Shown: one piece after another, positions 35,299 through 43,768 of the stretch
How positions within the stretch are numbered: position 1 is the stretch's first letter
Layout of the letters: each line of letters begins with the position of its first letter
Source of the DNA: Rhodanobacter sp. B04
GTDB lineage: Bacteria; Pseudomonadota; Gammaproteobacteria; Xanthomonadales; Rhodanobacteraceae
NCBI RefSeq assembly: GCF_002001125.1
Contig: NZ_MUNV01000007.1
Coordinates: 124,001 to 188,000, forward strand
Reading direction: 5' to 3'
DNA length: 64,000 nucleotides
Made by a program: the position numbers and the translations under genes
The notes under the pieces: generated by a model
Told to the model about the DNA's origin: nothing
Seen by the model: only the letters and a program-made list of their open reading frames with translations
Databases searched by the model: none

Positions 35299-35391
35299 TC
35301 CTATCACCACCACGTGAGGGTTTCAGGCAAGACCAGCGAAACCCATGAATGCCCCAAACCCGCGTAACTGCGGGTTTTTTCATGCCTGAAG
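35299..35391 (+). repeat. attR-like direct repeat
   Basis: Diverged copy of 34000-34096: TTCCTATCACCACCACGTGAGG, then TTTCAGGCAAGACCAGCGAA and the terminator to CATGCCTGAAG. It bounds an element of about 1.3 kb. Confidence 0.8.
35356..35380 (+). terminator. Terminator in the attR copy
   Basis: AAACCCGC/GCGGGTTTTTT stem-loop with a T-run; the diverged equivalent of the terminator after tRNA-Leu. It insulates the amino-sugar operon from upstream transcription. Confidence 0.8.
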
Positions 35392-35463
35392 ATAGATCCA
35401 GGGCCATCCGAGCCGTGGAATGCATCGCTCCCGATGCCGCTTCCAGGCATGGTGCGTTACCGC

Positions 35464-35479
35464 TTGACACCGGTGTCAA
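35464..35479. promoter_or_regulatory. LacI-type operator palindrome overlapping a -35 box
   Basis: TTGACACCGGTGTCAA is a perfect 16-bp palindrome with a central CG, the form used by LacI-family repressors. Its left end is a consensus -35 hexamer TTGACA, 53 bases upstream of the glucokinase start, so binding would occlude RNA polymerase. No clear -10 hexamer is visible. The LacI gene at the end of the operon is the obvious regulator. Confidence 0.7.
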
Positions 35480-35521
35480 TACTGTCCAAGCTGCATGACA
35501 GTTCTATTGCGGGGGAGCGCG

Positions 35522-36586
35522 ATGGACGTGGCAATCGGCCATCTGGACCAGTCGGAAGAGGCTCCGGCATCGCCGTTTCTTGCGGCGGATGTCGGCGGCA
35601 CGCACACGCGCATCGCATTGATGCGGGCCTCGCACGAGGATGGCCGGAAGGTCGAGACGCTTGCCTACCGCAAGCTTGCGTGCCGGGACTTCGCGGGATT
35701 GGCGGAGCTGTTGCAGACGTTTGTCGATGCCGACGTGCGGATTCCGGTACGGCACTGCGTGCTGGCGTGCGCGGGCCAGGTCATGGGCGACGAGGTCGTG
35801 AACGACAACCTCGCCTGGTCCATCCAGCTGTCGCAATTGCGCCGGGCACTTGCCCTGGACGACATTGCCGTACTCAACGACTTCGAGGCGCTGGGATACG
35901 CGCTCGACGGTCCCCTCGCCCACAGCGGCCGTCACTTGTGCGGACCCGATATTCATGCAAAGGGCCCGACCCTGGTGATCGGCCCGGGCACCGGCCTTGG
36001 CGCGGCGGTGCATGTGCCCGGCTCTGCAGGCGGTTTCGTGCTGACGACAGAAGCCGGCCAGATGGATTTCGCGCCGAACTCGATCCGCGAGCGCGAAATC
36101 CTCGCGCAGCTGGCACCGCATGGCGGCTACGTGGAGTTCGAACGCATCGTGTCAGGCCCCGGCCTGCTGACCGTTTACGCGACCCTGTGCGCCTTGCATG
36201 GGGACACGCCGAAGCTCGCAACGCCCGAAGCCGTGACCGCCTCAGCCGCCGCGCGCAGCGACATGCATGCCGTGGAAGCCGTGGAGGTTTTCTGTGGGTC
36301 GCTGGGAAGCCTTGCCGGCAACCTCGCGATGGCCTTCATGGCCACCGGTGGCGTGTATCTGGCTGGCGGCTTCCTGTCATCGATGTTCGCACTGCTCGAA
36401 CGCAGCAGCTTCGAAGAGCGGTTCCTGCACGGGCGCAGCGCGCGTGCGTTGCTGTCGCAGATTCCGGTGTGGGTGACGGAGCACGGTCGCCATGGCGTCG
36501 CCGGGGCGGCCGAGTGGTATCTCAGGCGCGGCATGTCTGGTGAGGCAACGACACGTCATGCCGCGGCAAGCGGACTGAGCGCATGA
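35522..36586 (+). CDS. glk: Glucokinase-family sugar kinase
   Basis: 354-residue ATP-dependent hexokinase of the bacterial Glk family: phosphate motif ADVGGTHTRIALM near residue 22, NDFEALGYAL with catalytic Asp near 120, GPGTGLGAAV near 155, and the adenosine motif GGVYLAGGFLS near 278. In this locus the substrate may be glucosamine or GlcNAc rather than glucose; the sequence does not tell. ATG 35522 follows a GGGGGAGCGCG site. First gene of the amino-sugar operon; its stop overlaps the hexosaminidase start by four bases. Confidence 0.9.
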   Translation: MDVAIGHLDQSEEAPASPFLAADVGGTHTRIALMRASHEDGRKVETLAYRKLACRDFAGLAELLQTFVDADVRIPVRHCVLACAGQVMGDEVVNDNLAWSIQLSQLRRALALDDIAVLNDFEALGYALDGPLAHSGRHLCGPDIHAKGPTLVIGPGTGLGAAVHVPGSAGGFVLTTEAGQMDFAPNSIREREILAQLAPHGGYVEFERIVSGPGLLTVYATLCALHGDTPKLATPEAVTASAAARSDMHAVEAVEVFCGSLGSLAGNLAMAFMATGGVYLAGGFLSSMFALLERSSFEERFLHGRSARALLSQIPVWVTEHGRHGVAGAAEWYLRRGMSGEATTRHAAASGLSA

Positions 36587-38928
36587 GCCATGTCACGACG
36601 TCGAAACTTTTCCGGCGCATGGCCGGCGTCTGGCTCGCTGCAGCGGGTGTGGCTGCGGCATCCACCGCACCTGCCCCGCCCGCATGGTCGCTGGTGCCGC
36701 AACCCGCCCGGATGAGCCCTTCCGGATCGGGCACGGTCCGGGTTGCAGATGGCGCCACGGTTGCGGTGCGCGGCACCGATCTTCGGCAAGTGCAATCCAT
36801 CGCAAGACGCTTCGCGCAGTTGCTGGCCGGCACGAGCGGATTGCATCTGCACATGGCGACTGCGGCGACCAGACATCCGGCCATCACGTTCGAGGTGGAT
36901 CCGCACGCCGATGTCGCGGGAGATGCCGGCTATCGGCTCGTGGTGGGCGACCAAGGCATTCATGTCATCGCCCGCACGCCGCGCGGTGCATTCTACGGCG
37001 GCGTCACCCTGTGGCAGTTGCTGACGCCGCCAGGCTGGGCTCACGGCACACCGGTCGGGGTCGCCGAAGGCGTCATCGACGATTACCCGCGTTTCGCATG
37101 GCGCGCACTGCTGCTCGACTCCGGGCGGCACTACCAGAGCACAGCCGACATCAAGAAACTGATCGACTGGATGTCGCTCAACAAGCTCAACGTGTTGCTC
37201 TGGCATGTGACCGAAGACCAGGGCTGGCGCCTCGATATTCCCGAGTTTCCCGAGCTCACCCACACCGGCGCCTGCCGCAAGGCGGCAGGCCTCGATGCCG
37301 AGCTGACTGGTTCTGCCGACAAACCCTATTGCGGCTTCTATACCCGGGCCGAGGCGCGCGACATCGTGCGCTATGCCGCCGAGCGCTTCGTCGATGTCGT
37401 GCCGGAAATCGATCTGCCCGGACATTCGCAGGCGGCCATCGCCGCCTACCCGTGGCTGGGCGTCACCGGCCAGCGTCCGCCGGTGTGGACCGACTGGGGC
37501 GTCAGCCCATGGCTGCTCAAGCCCGACGAAAAAACCTTGCGCTTCGTCGACGAGGTGCTCGACGAGGTGATGCGGCTGTTCCCCTCCCGCTACATCTCGA
37601 TCGGCGGCGACGAGGCCGACAAGCAGCAGTGGAACGCATCGCCCCAAGTGAGTGCGCAGATGCACGCGCTGGGCCTGACAAACATGGATCAGCTGCAGGG
37701 CTGGTTCACCGGCCAGGTCGCCGACTACCTAACCAGGCACGGACGCACGCCGGTCGGCTGGGACGACGAGCTGGTCGCGGGTGCGACGCTGCCGGCTTCG
37801 GAAGTGGTGATGTCGTGGCATGGCAACGACAACGAACGCGTGGCGCTGCAAGCGATCAGGCAAGGCCACGATGTGGTCATGACGCCGCAGGAGTCGCTGT
37901 ACTTCGACCACTATCAGTCCGACCTGCCCGACGAATGGCAGGGGCCGCCGCCCGTGACGACGTTGCGGCAAGCCTATGACACGGTTGTCATCCCGAACGG
38001 TGCCAGCGAGACCGAAGCCACGCGCATCATCGGCGTGCAAGCCGGCCTCTGGACCGAGCAGATGCCCACCTTCGCGCACGACCGGCATGCGGTGTTTCCG
38101 CGCATCGCGGCGCTGTCGGAGCTTGGCTGGTCGCCCGCAAGCGCGCACGACTGGAACGGTTTCCTGCAACGCATGCCGGCGGAGCTGGCGCGCTATCGCG
38201 CACTCGGCATCGGTTATGCCGACAGTGCGTTCGCTCCCGCCTTCCTGGTGACGGCAGCGGCCAACGGCGCATTCCGGGTCGAGCTGTCCAATCAGGCGGG
38301 ATTCGGCACGATCCGTTACAGCACGGACGGCTCCGTGCCGACCATCCGTTCCACGCAGTATGTCCAGCCGCTCACGCTGCCGGACAAGACGACGCTGCGC
38401 GCCGCGGCATTCGCAGCCGACGGCTTCGAGCTCGCCGCGGCACGTACCCAGGTGCTGGATGACACAACACGGTTGAGCCGCGACAGCAGCGCGCTTGCAA
38501 CGTGCTCGCACCATCCAGGCTCGCGCCTGGATGGCAGCCGGTCGACGCAGGGATCGAGGCCGATCTACATGGTGGATATCGGCAACGCGTGCTGGCTGTG
38601 GCCACAGGCGCCGCTGGACGGCATCAAGCATGCCGTACTGACCGTCGAGCGGGTGACATGGCGCTTCGGCGACGTGGCCGACAAGGATACCGTGGTGCGC
38701 AGCAAGACCAGCGCGGCCGGCGAGCTCGAGATCCATGCCGACTCCTGCACGGGGCCGCTGCTTGCCACCCTGCCGCTGGCGCCCGCGGTGCAGGCGCAGG
38801 GACAAACCCGTCTCAATGCAAACGTGGCGGTGCCGGTGGGGGCCGGCATTCGCGACCTGTGTGTCTTTGCTACCGGCGATCCGCGCGATGGCCAGTGGGC
38901 GTTGGCGCGCATGGCGTTTTCGAAATAA
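36583..38928 (+). CDS. GH20 beta-N-acetylhexosaminidase
   Basis: 781 residues: a signal peptide, a GH20b N-terminal domain, a (beta/alpha)8 catalytic domain with the catalytic Asp-Glu pair in SIGGDEADKQQW (Asp343-Glu344), and a C-terminal domain with IRYSTDGSVPT like chitobiase C-terminal modules. It removes terminal GlcNAc or GalNAc from the non-reducing end of oligosaccharides through the substrate's acetamido group. Probably periplasmic. After it come two intergenic hairpins and the TonB-dependent receptor. Confidence 0.95.
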   Translation: MSHVTTSKLFRRMAGVWLAAAGVAAASTAPAPPAWSLVPQPARMSPSGSGTVRVADGATVAVRGTDLRQVQSIARRFAQLLAGTSGLHLHMATAATRHPAITFEVDPHADVAGDAGYRLVVGDQGIHVIARTPRGAFYGGVTLWQLLTPPGWAHGTPVGVAEGVIDDYPRFAWRALLLDSGRHYQSTADIKKLIDWMSLNKLNVLLWHVTEDQGWRLDIPEFPELTHTGACRKAAGLDAELTGSADKPYCGFYTRAEARDIVRYAAERFVDVVPEIDLPGHSQAAIAAYPWLGVTGQRPPVWTDWGVSPWLLKPDEKTLRFVDEVLDEVMRLFPSRYISIGGDEADKQQWNASPQVSAQMHALGLTNMDQLQGWFTGQVADYLTRHGRTPVGWDDELVAGATLPASEVVMSWHGNDNERVALQAIRQGHDVVMTPQESLYFDHYQSDLPDEWQGPPPVTTLRQAYDTVVIPNGASETEATRIIGVQAGLWTEQMPTFAHDRHAVFPRIAALSELGWSPASAHDWNGFLQRMPAELARYRALGIGYADSAFAPAFLVTAAANGAFRVELSNQAGFGTIRYSTDGSVPTIRSTQYVQPLTLPDKTTLRAAAFAADGFELAAARTQVLDDTTRLSRDSSALATCSHHPGSRLDGSRSTQGSRPIYMVDIGNACWLWPQAPLDGIKHAVLTVERVTWRFGDVADKDTVVRSKTSAAGELEIHADSCTGPLLATLPLAPAVQAQGQTRLNANVAVPVGAGIRDLCVFATGDPRDGQWALARMAFSK

Positions 38929-38932
38929 GCGG

Positions 38933-38999
38933 TGCGCGGGGCAGGCGTCCCGCGCAGTGGCACCGAATGAAACAGCCATGGCCGGCAAGGCCATGGCTG
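38933..38999 (+). other. Tandem hairpins between GH20 gene and TonB-dependent receptor gene
   Basis: Two stems: TGCGCGGG/CCCGCGCA (38933-38956) and a perfect 11-bp CAGCCATGGCC/GGCCATGGCTG with loop GGCAA (38973-38999). Neither has a T-run, so they are more likely to stabilise or process the mRNA than to terminate it. Confidence 0.55.
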
Positions 39000-39121
39000 G
39001 GGACAGCGAGGCATTGCATCACGACGGCGTGCGAAGCGGCAGGCGCCGCTGAACTACACGCGTTTTGGAACACCGCGGAGCACCTGAGGTTCGACAGGCA
39101 CCCACAACGAGGTTAACGCCC

Positions 39122-42100
39122 ATGCCCACCGTACATCGCAAGCATCCCTTGTCATTTGCCATCACCATGTCGCTGTTCGCCGTCGTGTCGACGGCGGCCG
39201 CCGTGGCGCCAGTCGCCGATGCGCAAACCGCCAGCCCGGCAACGCAGGACAGCACGGCGCAAACCGCGCCAGCGACATCGTCACCTGGCGCCAAGAAGGC
39301 CAGCGGCACCGACGCGGAGAAAAACGCGGTCACGCTGTCGACCGTCAGCGTCTCCGGCGTGCGCGCGTCGCAGATGCGCGCGATCGACCTGAAGCGCGAA
39401 GCGCCGAACATCCAGGACAGCATCACGGCGGAAAACATCGGCGCGCTGCCCGACGTGACCATCACCGATTCCCTGCAGCGCGTCACCGGCGTGCAGATCA
39501 ACCGCGATGCCGGCGTCGGCACCTCGGTGGACGTGCGTGGCCTGCCGCAGGTCGGCACCATGTTGAACGGCGAAGTATTCATCACCGCGGACCAGATCGA
39601 CTCGCAGCAGCCCGACTTCACCATGTTGCCGTCCACGCTGTTCCACGGCGTGGACGTGGTCAAGTCGTCCACGGCCAACGAGACCGACGGCGGCATCAGC
39701 GGTGCCATCGACCTGCATACCTACCGCCCATGGGACCTGCCCAGCGGATTCACTTACAGCTATTCCGCCGATGGGGAGCGCGGCACGACCACCAATCGCT
39801 GGGGTCCGGAGGGAAGCGGCCTCGTCTCGTACAACGACGATGGCCACTGGGGCTTGCTGATATCCGCCGATTACTCCGACACCACGCGGATGAACGCGAC
39901 CGAAGGCCTCGACCAGTACGGCGTCGTGCTGAACGGCGAGAACGCGGCCAGCTCGGGCGGCTACAACGGATTCCTGGCCCCGTGGAACGGCGCGCCCATC
40001 CCGTCGCAGATCCACCAGAACGCCGACGGCAGCGTGGACGTCAATGGCGACGGCAAGTCCAACGGCGTCTTCATGGGCAGCCAGGACATCAGCCTCTACG
40101 ACACCGTCACCCAGCGGAAGCGCAAGTCCGGCAATGCCTCGTTCCAGATGGATCTCGGCAATGGCCTCAGCCTGACCAGCGACTACTTCTACTCGCAGCA
40201 GCGCCAATGGGATCGCAACGTCGGCATCCAGTTCAATTCCACCAACTGGCAGGGCGCGACCTACGTGCCGCTGCAATCGCGCAACACCGGAAGCCCCGCC
40301 CTCGGCGCCTATGGCACGCCGGAGCCGGGCTGGGAGGGCTCGCAGATCTACACCACGCAGGTGTACGAGAAGTGGCCGGGCGACGTGGAGTCGTTCTCGC
40401 AGATCACGCAGAAGAGTTCCAACGCGAAGAACTTCAACCTGCAGCTGGATTACGACAACGGCGGCCCGTTCACGGCAACTGTGCGCGGCATTCACGACAC
40501 GGCGTTCCAATCGAACGTCGAAACCGACATCAATGTTTCCGATTCCGACGGTGCGCTGTGGCCCAACGTGCTGAATGACGGTGTCTCGTTGCCAGCCGGC
40601 ACCATGGTCTACCCGGCGCAACTGGGCGGCGACCGCGTGTTCAACGCCAACGGCGTTGCGCAGAACACCATACCGATCATCGCGAACTTCGGTGGCCGCT
40701 ACCTCACGGTCAACATGCCCGCCTCGCTGGCCGCTGATTTCGCCAACCCCAATGGCTGGACGATGAAGACGCTGGAGTCCTCCGGCGACTATGACCGCCA
40801 GGTGGATCTCAACGCGCTGCGCTTCGACGGGAAGTTCGACTTCGAGGACGGCATCAAGCTCGAATTCGGTGTGCGCGACAGCATCCGCAGCGCCGACAAC
40901 AACGGCTGGACGCTGGAAACACCGGTCTACGCAGGCATGGGCGCCAGTGATCCGAATGGATGCCTGGTGCGCTACGTCGGCGCCGACGTGGTCATGGACA
41001 GTGGCTCGTGCACCGCCGGCAACGCCGAGGGTTACTACCGCGCAGGACCGCTGTCCGCGATTTCGATGCCGAATACCGCTGCGCCGCTGTCGGGCAACTT
41101 CAAGGAATACACCAACCTGCTCGGCTCGGGCATCAACTTCTGGGCGGTCAATCCCTCCGCCATGACCAATCCCATCGCGTACTGGAAGTCGCTCTACCCG
41201 GACACCGTCGAGGTGGGCGAACCGGGAACCACCTGGGGCGTGGGACTGCGCGAGTTGTCGGGATATCTGCAGGCGGATTTCAACGGCAACCTCGGCGAGA
41301 TGCCGTACAGCGGCAACGTCGGCGTCCGCATGATCCACACCGACTTGAACGTGACCCAGCACCTGAGCGGCGCCCCGGGTTCGTATGGCGACGAGCCTGT
41401 CGATGCCGGTACCTCCATCACCAACCGCAGTTACCGTGACATCCTGCCGTCGGCCAACTTCGCACTGGATCTGACCGATGCCCTGAAGTTGCGGCTGGCC
41501 TATTCGAAAAACATGATGCCGCTCGACCTCAGCACCTGGGGTGGCGGCCTTCAGCTGAACTACTCGCTGATGGAAACACCGCAAGGGCCGATCTTCCGGG
41601 TCTCGGACGGCACGTCGACGGGCAACCCGAACCTCAACCCGTGGCGCTCCACCAACTATGGGGCATCGCTGGAGTACTACATCAACCCCACCAGCATGCT
41701 CAGCCTCGCGCTGTTCCGCATCGACATGCAGAGCTTCATCAAGAACGGCAGCGTGACCAACTGCACCTTGCCGGACGAGGACGGCGTGGTCCGCGACCAT
41801 TGCATCGTGATCACCGAGCCGGTGCAGGGCACCGGCAACAGCATCCAGGGTGCGGAGTTCGATTACCGCCAGGGCTTCACCTTCCTGCCGGGCATCCTGT
41901 CCAAGACGGGCATGGAAGTGAACGCCACCTACGCACCCAGCAACTCGGGTGAAAGGGATCTGGCCGGCAACAAGATTCCGTTCCAGGACAACTCGACCCG
42001 GTCCGGCAACTTCATCCTGTGGTACCAGGACGACCGCTTCCAGGCCCGCCTCGCTTACAACTACCGTTCGCGCCGCGCGGTGATGGACACCGTGGGCGGC

Positions 42101-42307
42101 ATCACGGGCATGGAGATGTACGAGGCGCCGCAGAAGTACGTCGACGCGTCGGTCTCGTACAAGATCAACAAATATGCCGAGGTGTTCGTGGACGGCACCA
42201 ACCTTACCAACGAGTACCAGCGGTACTACCTTGTATGGTCCGACCAGCCGGCGCACTCGAACTTTTCCGAGCGCATGTTCATGGTCGGCGTACGCGGGCA
42301 GTGGTGA
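39122..42307 (+). CDS. TonB-dependent receptor, probable amino-sugar oligosaccharide importer
   Basis: 1061 residues: signal peptide (to about residue 36), Ala/Thr/Ser-rich linker, TonB box region (TVSVSGVRAS), plug domain (APNIQDSITAENIGALPDV, TDSLQRVTGVQINRD, SVDVRGLPQ) and a large beta-barrel ending in the aromatic FMVGVRGQW. This is the size and type used by xanthomonads for oligosaccharides (CUT systems). The substrate is inferred from the adjacent GH20 and GH2 enzymes. ATG 39122 starts a proper signal peptide; the frame extends upstream without homology. Ends one base into the alternative start of the permease gene. Confidence 0.93.
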   Translation: MPTVHRKHPLSFAITMSLFAVVSTAAAVAPVADAQTASPATQDSTAQTAPATSSPGAKKASGTDAEKNAVTLSTVSVSGVRASQMRAIDLKREAPNIQDSITAENIGALPDVTITDSLQRVTGVQINRDAGVGTSVDVRGLPQVGTMLNGEVFITADQIDSQQPDFTMLPSTLFHGVDVVKSSTANETDGGISGAIDLHTYRPWDLPSGFTYSYSADGERGTTTNRWGPEGSGLVSYNDDGHWGLLISADYSDTTRMNATEGLDQYGVVLNGENAASSGGYNGFLAPWNGAPIPSQIHQNADGSVDVNGDGKSNGVFMGSQDISLYDTVTQRKRKSGNASFQMDLGNGLSLTSDYFYSQQRQWDRNVGIQFNSTNWQGATYVPLQSRNTGSPALGAYGTPEPGWEGSQIYTTQVYEKWPGDVESFSQITQKSSNAKNFNLQLDYDNGGPFTATVRGIHDTAFQSNVETDINVSDSDGALWPNVLNDGVSLPAGTMVYPAQLGGDRVFNANGVAQNTIPIIANFGGRYLTVNMPASLAADFANPNGWTMKTLESSGDYDRQVDLNALRFDGKFDFEDGIKLEFGVRDSIRSADNNGWTLETPVYAGMGASDPNGCLVRYVGADVVMDSGSCTAGNAEGYYRAGPLSAISMPNTAAPLSGNFKEYTNLLGSGINFWAVNPSAMTNPIAYWKSLYPDTVEVGEPGTTWGVGLRELSGYLQADFNGNLGEMPYSGNVGVRMIHTDLNVTQHLSGAPGSYGDEPVDAGTSITNRSYRDILPSANFALDLTDALKLRLAYSKNMMPLDLSTWGGGLQLNYSLMETPQGPIFRVSDGTSTGNPNLNPWRSTNYGASLEYYINPTSMLSLALFRIDMQSFIKNGSVTNCTLPDEDGVVRDHCIVITEPVQGTGNSIQGAEFDYRQGFTFLPGILSKTGMEVNATYAPSNSGERDLAGNKIPFQDNSTRSGNFILWYQDDRFQARLAYNYRSRRAVMDTVGGITGMEMYEAPQKYVDASVSYKINKYAEVFVDGTNLTNEYQRYYLVWSDQPAHSNFSERMFMVGVRGQW

Positions 42308-42375
42308 TGGCAAGGCCTGGGTCCGTGGCGCGCGGCATGCGCGCCACGCCCGCAACCGACAACGACAAGGCAGAC

Positions 42376-43764
42376 ATGCAGGATTCCAGCGCGCCCCAGC
42401 CCATCCGCGACAACGGCTTCCATCGCTCCATCGGCCTGTTCTCGGGCACCGCGATCAACATGACGCAGATGTGCGGCATCGGACCGTTCATCACCATCCC
42501 GATCATGGTCGCCGTCATGGGCGGCCCGCAGGCAGTGATCGGCTGGATCGCCGGCGCCATCCTGGCCATGGCCGACGGCCTGGTCTGGGCCGAACTCGGC
42601 GCGGCCATGCCGGGCTCCGGTGGCACCTACGTCTACCTGCGCGAGGCGTTCCAGTACCGCAGCGGCAAGCTGATGCCGTTCCTGTTCATCTGGACGATGC
42701 TGCTGGCGATTCCCCTGCTGATGTCCACCGGCATCATCGGCATGGTGGAATACCTCGGGTTCTTCTTCCCCGATCTCGGCTGGTGGCCGGTGCACCTCAT
42801 CGGCCTGGCGTCGACCGCGCTGGTCACCTGGCTGCTGTACCGGCGGATCGAATCGGTGCGCGCGATCACCATCGCACTGTGGGTGATCATGCTGGTCTCC
42901 GTCGTCGGCGTGACGGCGGCGGGCTTTTCACACTTCAATGCGGGCTTCGCCTTCGCCTACCCGGCGGGCGCGTTCGGCAGCCACTTCTTCGTGGGGCTGG
43001 GCGCCGGGCTGATCATCGGCATTTACGACTATCTCGGCTACAACACGACGGCCTACATCGGCGACGAGTTGCGCCATCCGGGCCGGACGATGCCTGGCTC
43101 CATCATCATCTCGGTCATCGCGATGATGTTCATCTACCTCCTACTCAACATCAGCGTGCTTGGCGTGGCGCCGTGGCAGGAAATCGCCCAGTCCAAGTCC
43201 GTGGCCTCGCTGGTCGTGCAGCGCAGCTGGGGGCACCTGGCCGCGGCTGTCATGACCATCCTCATCATCGTGACCGCGTTCGCCTCGGTGTTCACCGGCC
43301 TGCTTGGCGGCTCGCGCGTGCCCTTCGAGGCAGCGCGGGACAAGGTGTTCCTGTCGGTGTTCGGACACCTGCACGCCAAGCACGGCTTCCCGCACATAGC
43401 GCTGCTCACGATGGGTGCGGTGACGGCGATCGGCACCTTCTTCGACCTGACCGAAGTCATCAACATGCTGCTGGCCGTGACCATCATCGTGCAGTCCATC
43501 GCGCAGATCGCCGCGCTGGTCGTGCTGCGCAGGCGCCAGCCGAATCTCGAGCGGCCGTACAAGCAATGGCTTTACCCCGTGCCTTGCGTGATCGCGCTGG
43601 CGGGATGGATCTATGTGTACGTATCTGCCTCCACGCTATCGTTGATTCTGTCCGGCCTGTGGATCATCGCCGGCCTCGCGGTGTTTGCGATCTGGGCCAG
43701 GCTCAATCAGTCGTGGCCGTTCGCGCCCGTTGAAATTCGCGAAACCTATCTTGAGAAGCATTGA
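42376..43764 (+). CDS. APC-superfamily permease in an amino-sugar locus
   Basis: About 462 residues with twelve membrane segments, GSGGTYVYLREAF in the helix 2-3 region and YNTTAYIGDELRHPGRTMP between helices 6 and 8, both characteristic of amino acid/polyamine/organocation permeases. Its placement between the TonB-dependent receptor and glycosidases suggests a role in taking up the released monomer across the inner membrane, where related loci usually have an MFS (NagP-type) carrier. Two starts are possible: ATG 42376 behind AAGGCAGAC (chosen) or ATG 42307 overlapping the receptor stop. Transport of an amino acid is the alternative. Confidence 0.9.
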   Translation: MQDSSAPQPIRDNGFHRSIGLFSGTAINMTQMCGIGPFITIPIMVAVMGGPQAVIGWIAGAILAMADGLVWAELGAAMPGSGGTYVYLREAFQYRSGKLMPFLFIWTMLLAIPLLMSTGIIGMVEYLGFFFPDLGWWPVHLIGLASTALVTWLLYRRIESVRAITIALWVIMLVSVVGVTAAGFSHFNAGFAFAYPAGAFGSHFFVGLGAGLIIGIYDYLGYNTTAYIGDELRHPGRTMPGSIIISVIAMMFIYLLLNISVLGVAPWQEIAQSKSVASLVVQRSWGHLAAAVMTILIIVTAFASVFTGLLGGSRVPFEAARDKVFLSVFGHLHAKHGFPHIALLTMGAVTAIGTFFDLTEVINMLLAVTIIVQSIAQIAALVVLRRRQPNLERPYKQWLYPVPCVIALAGWIYVYVSASTLSLILSGLWIIAGLAVFAIWARLNQSWPFAPVEIRETYLEKH

Positions 43765-43768
43765 CGCC

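Noticed and set aside
39281-42355. A 1024-codon open frame on the minus strand across the TonB-dependent receptor gene
   Set aside because: It is antisense to a gene with clear motifs and has His/Arg/Val/Gln-rich composition typical of high-GC shadow frames.
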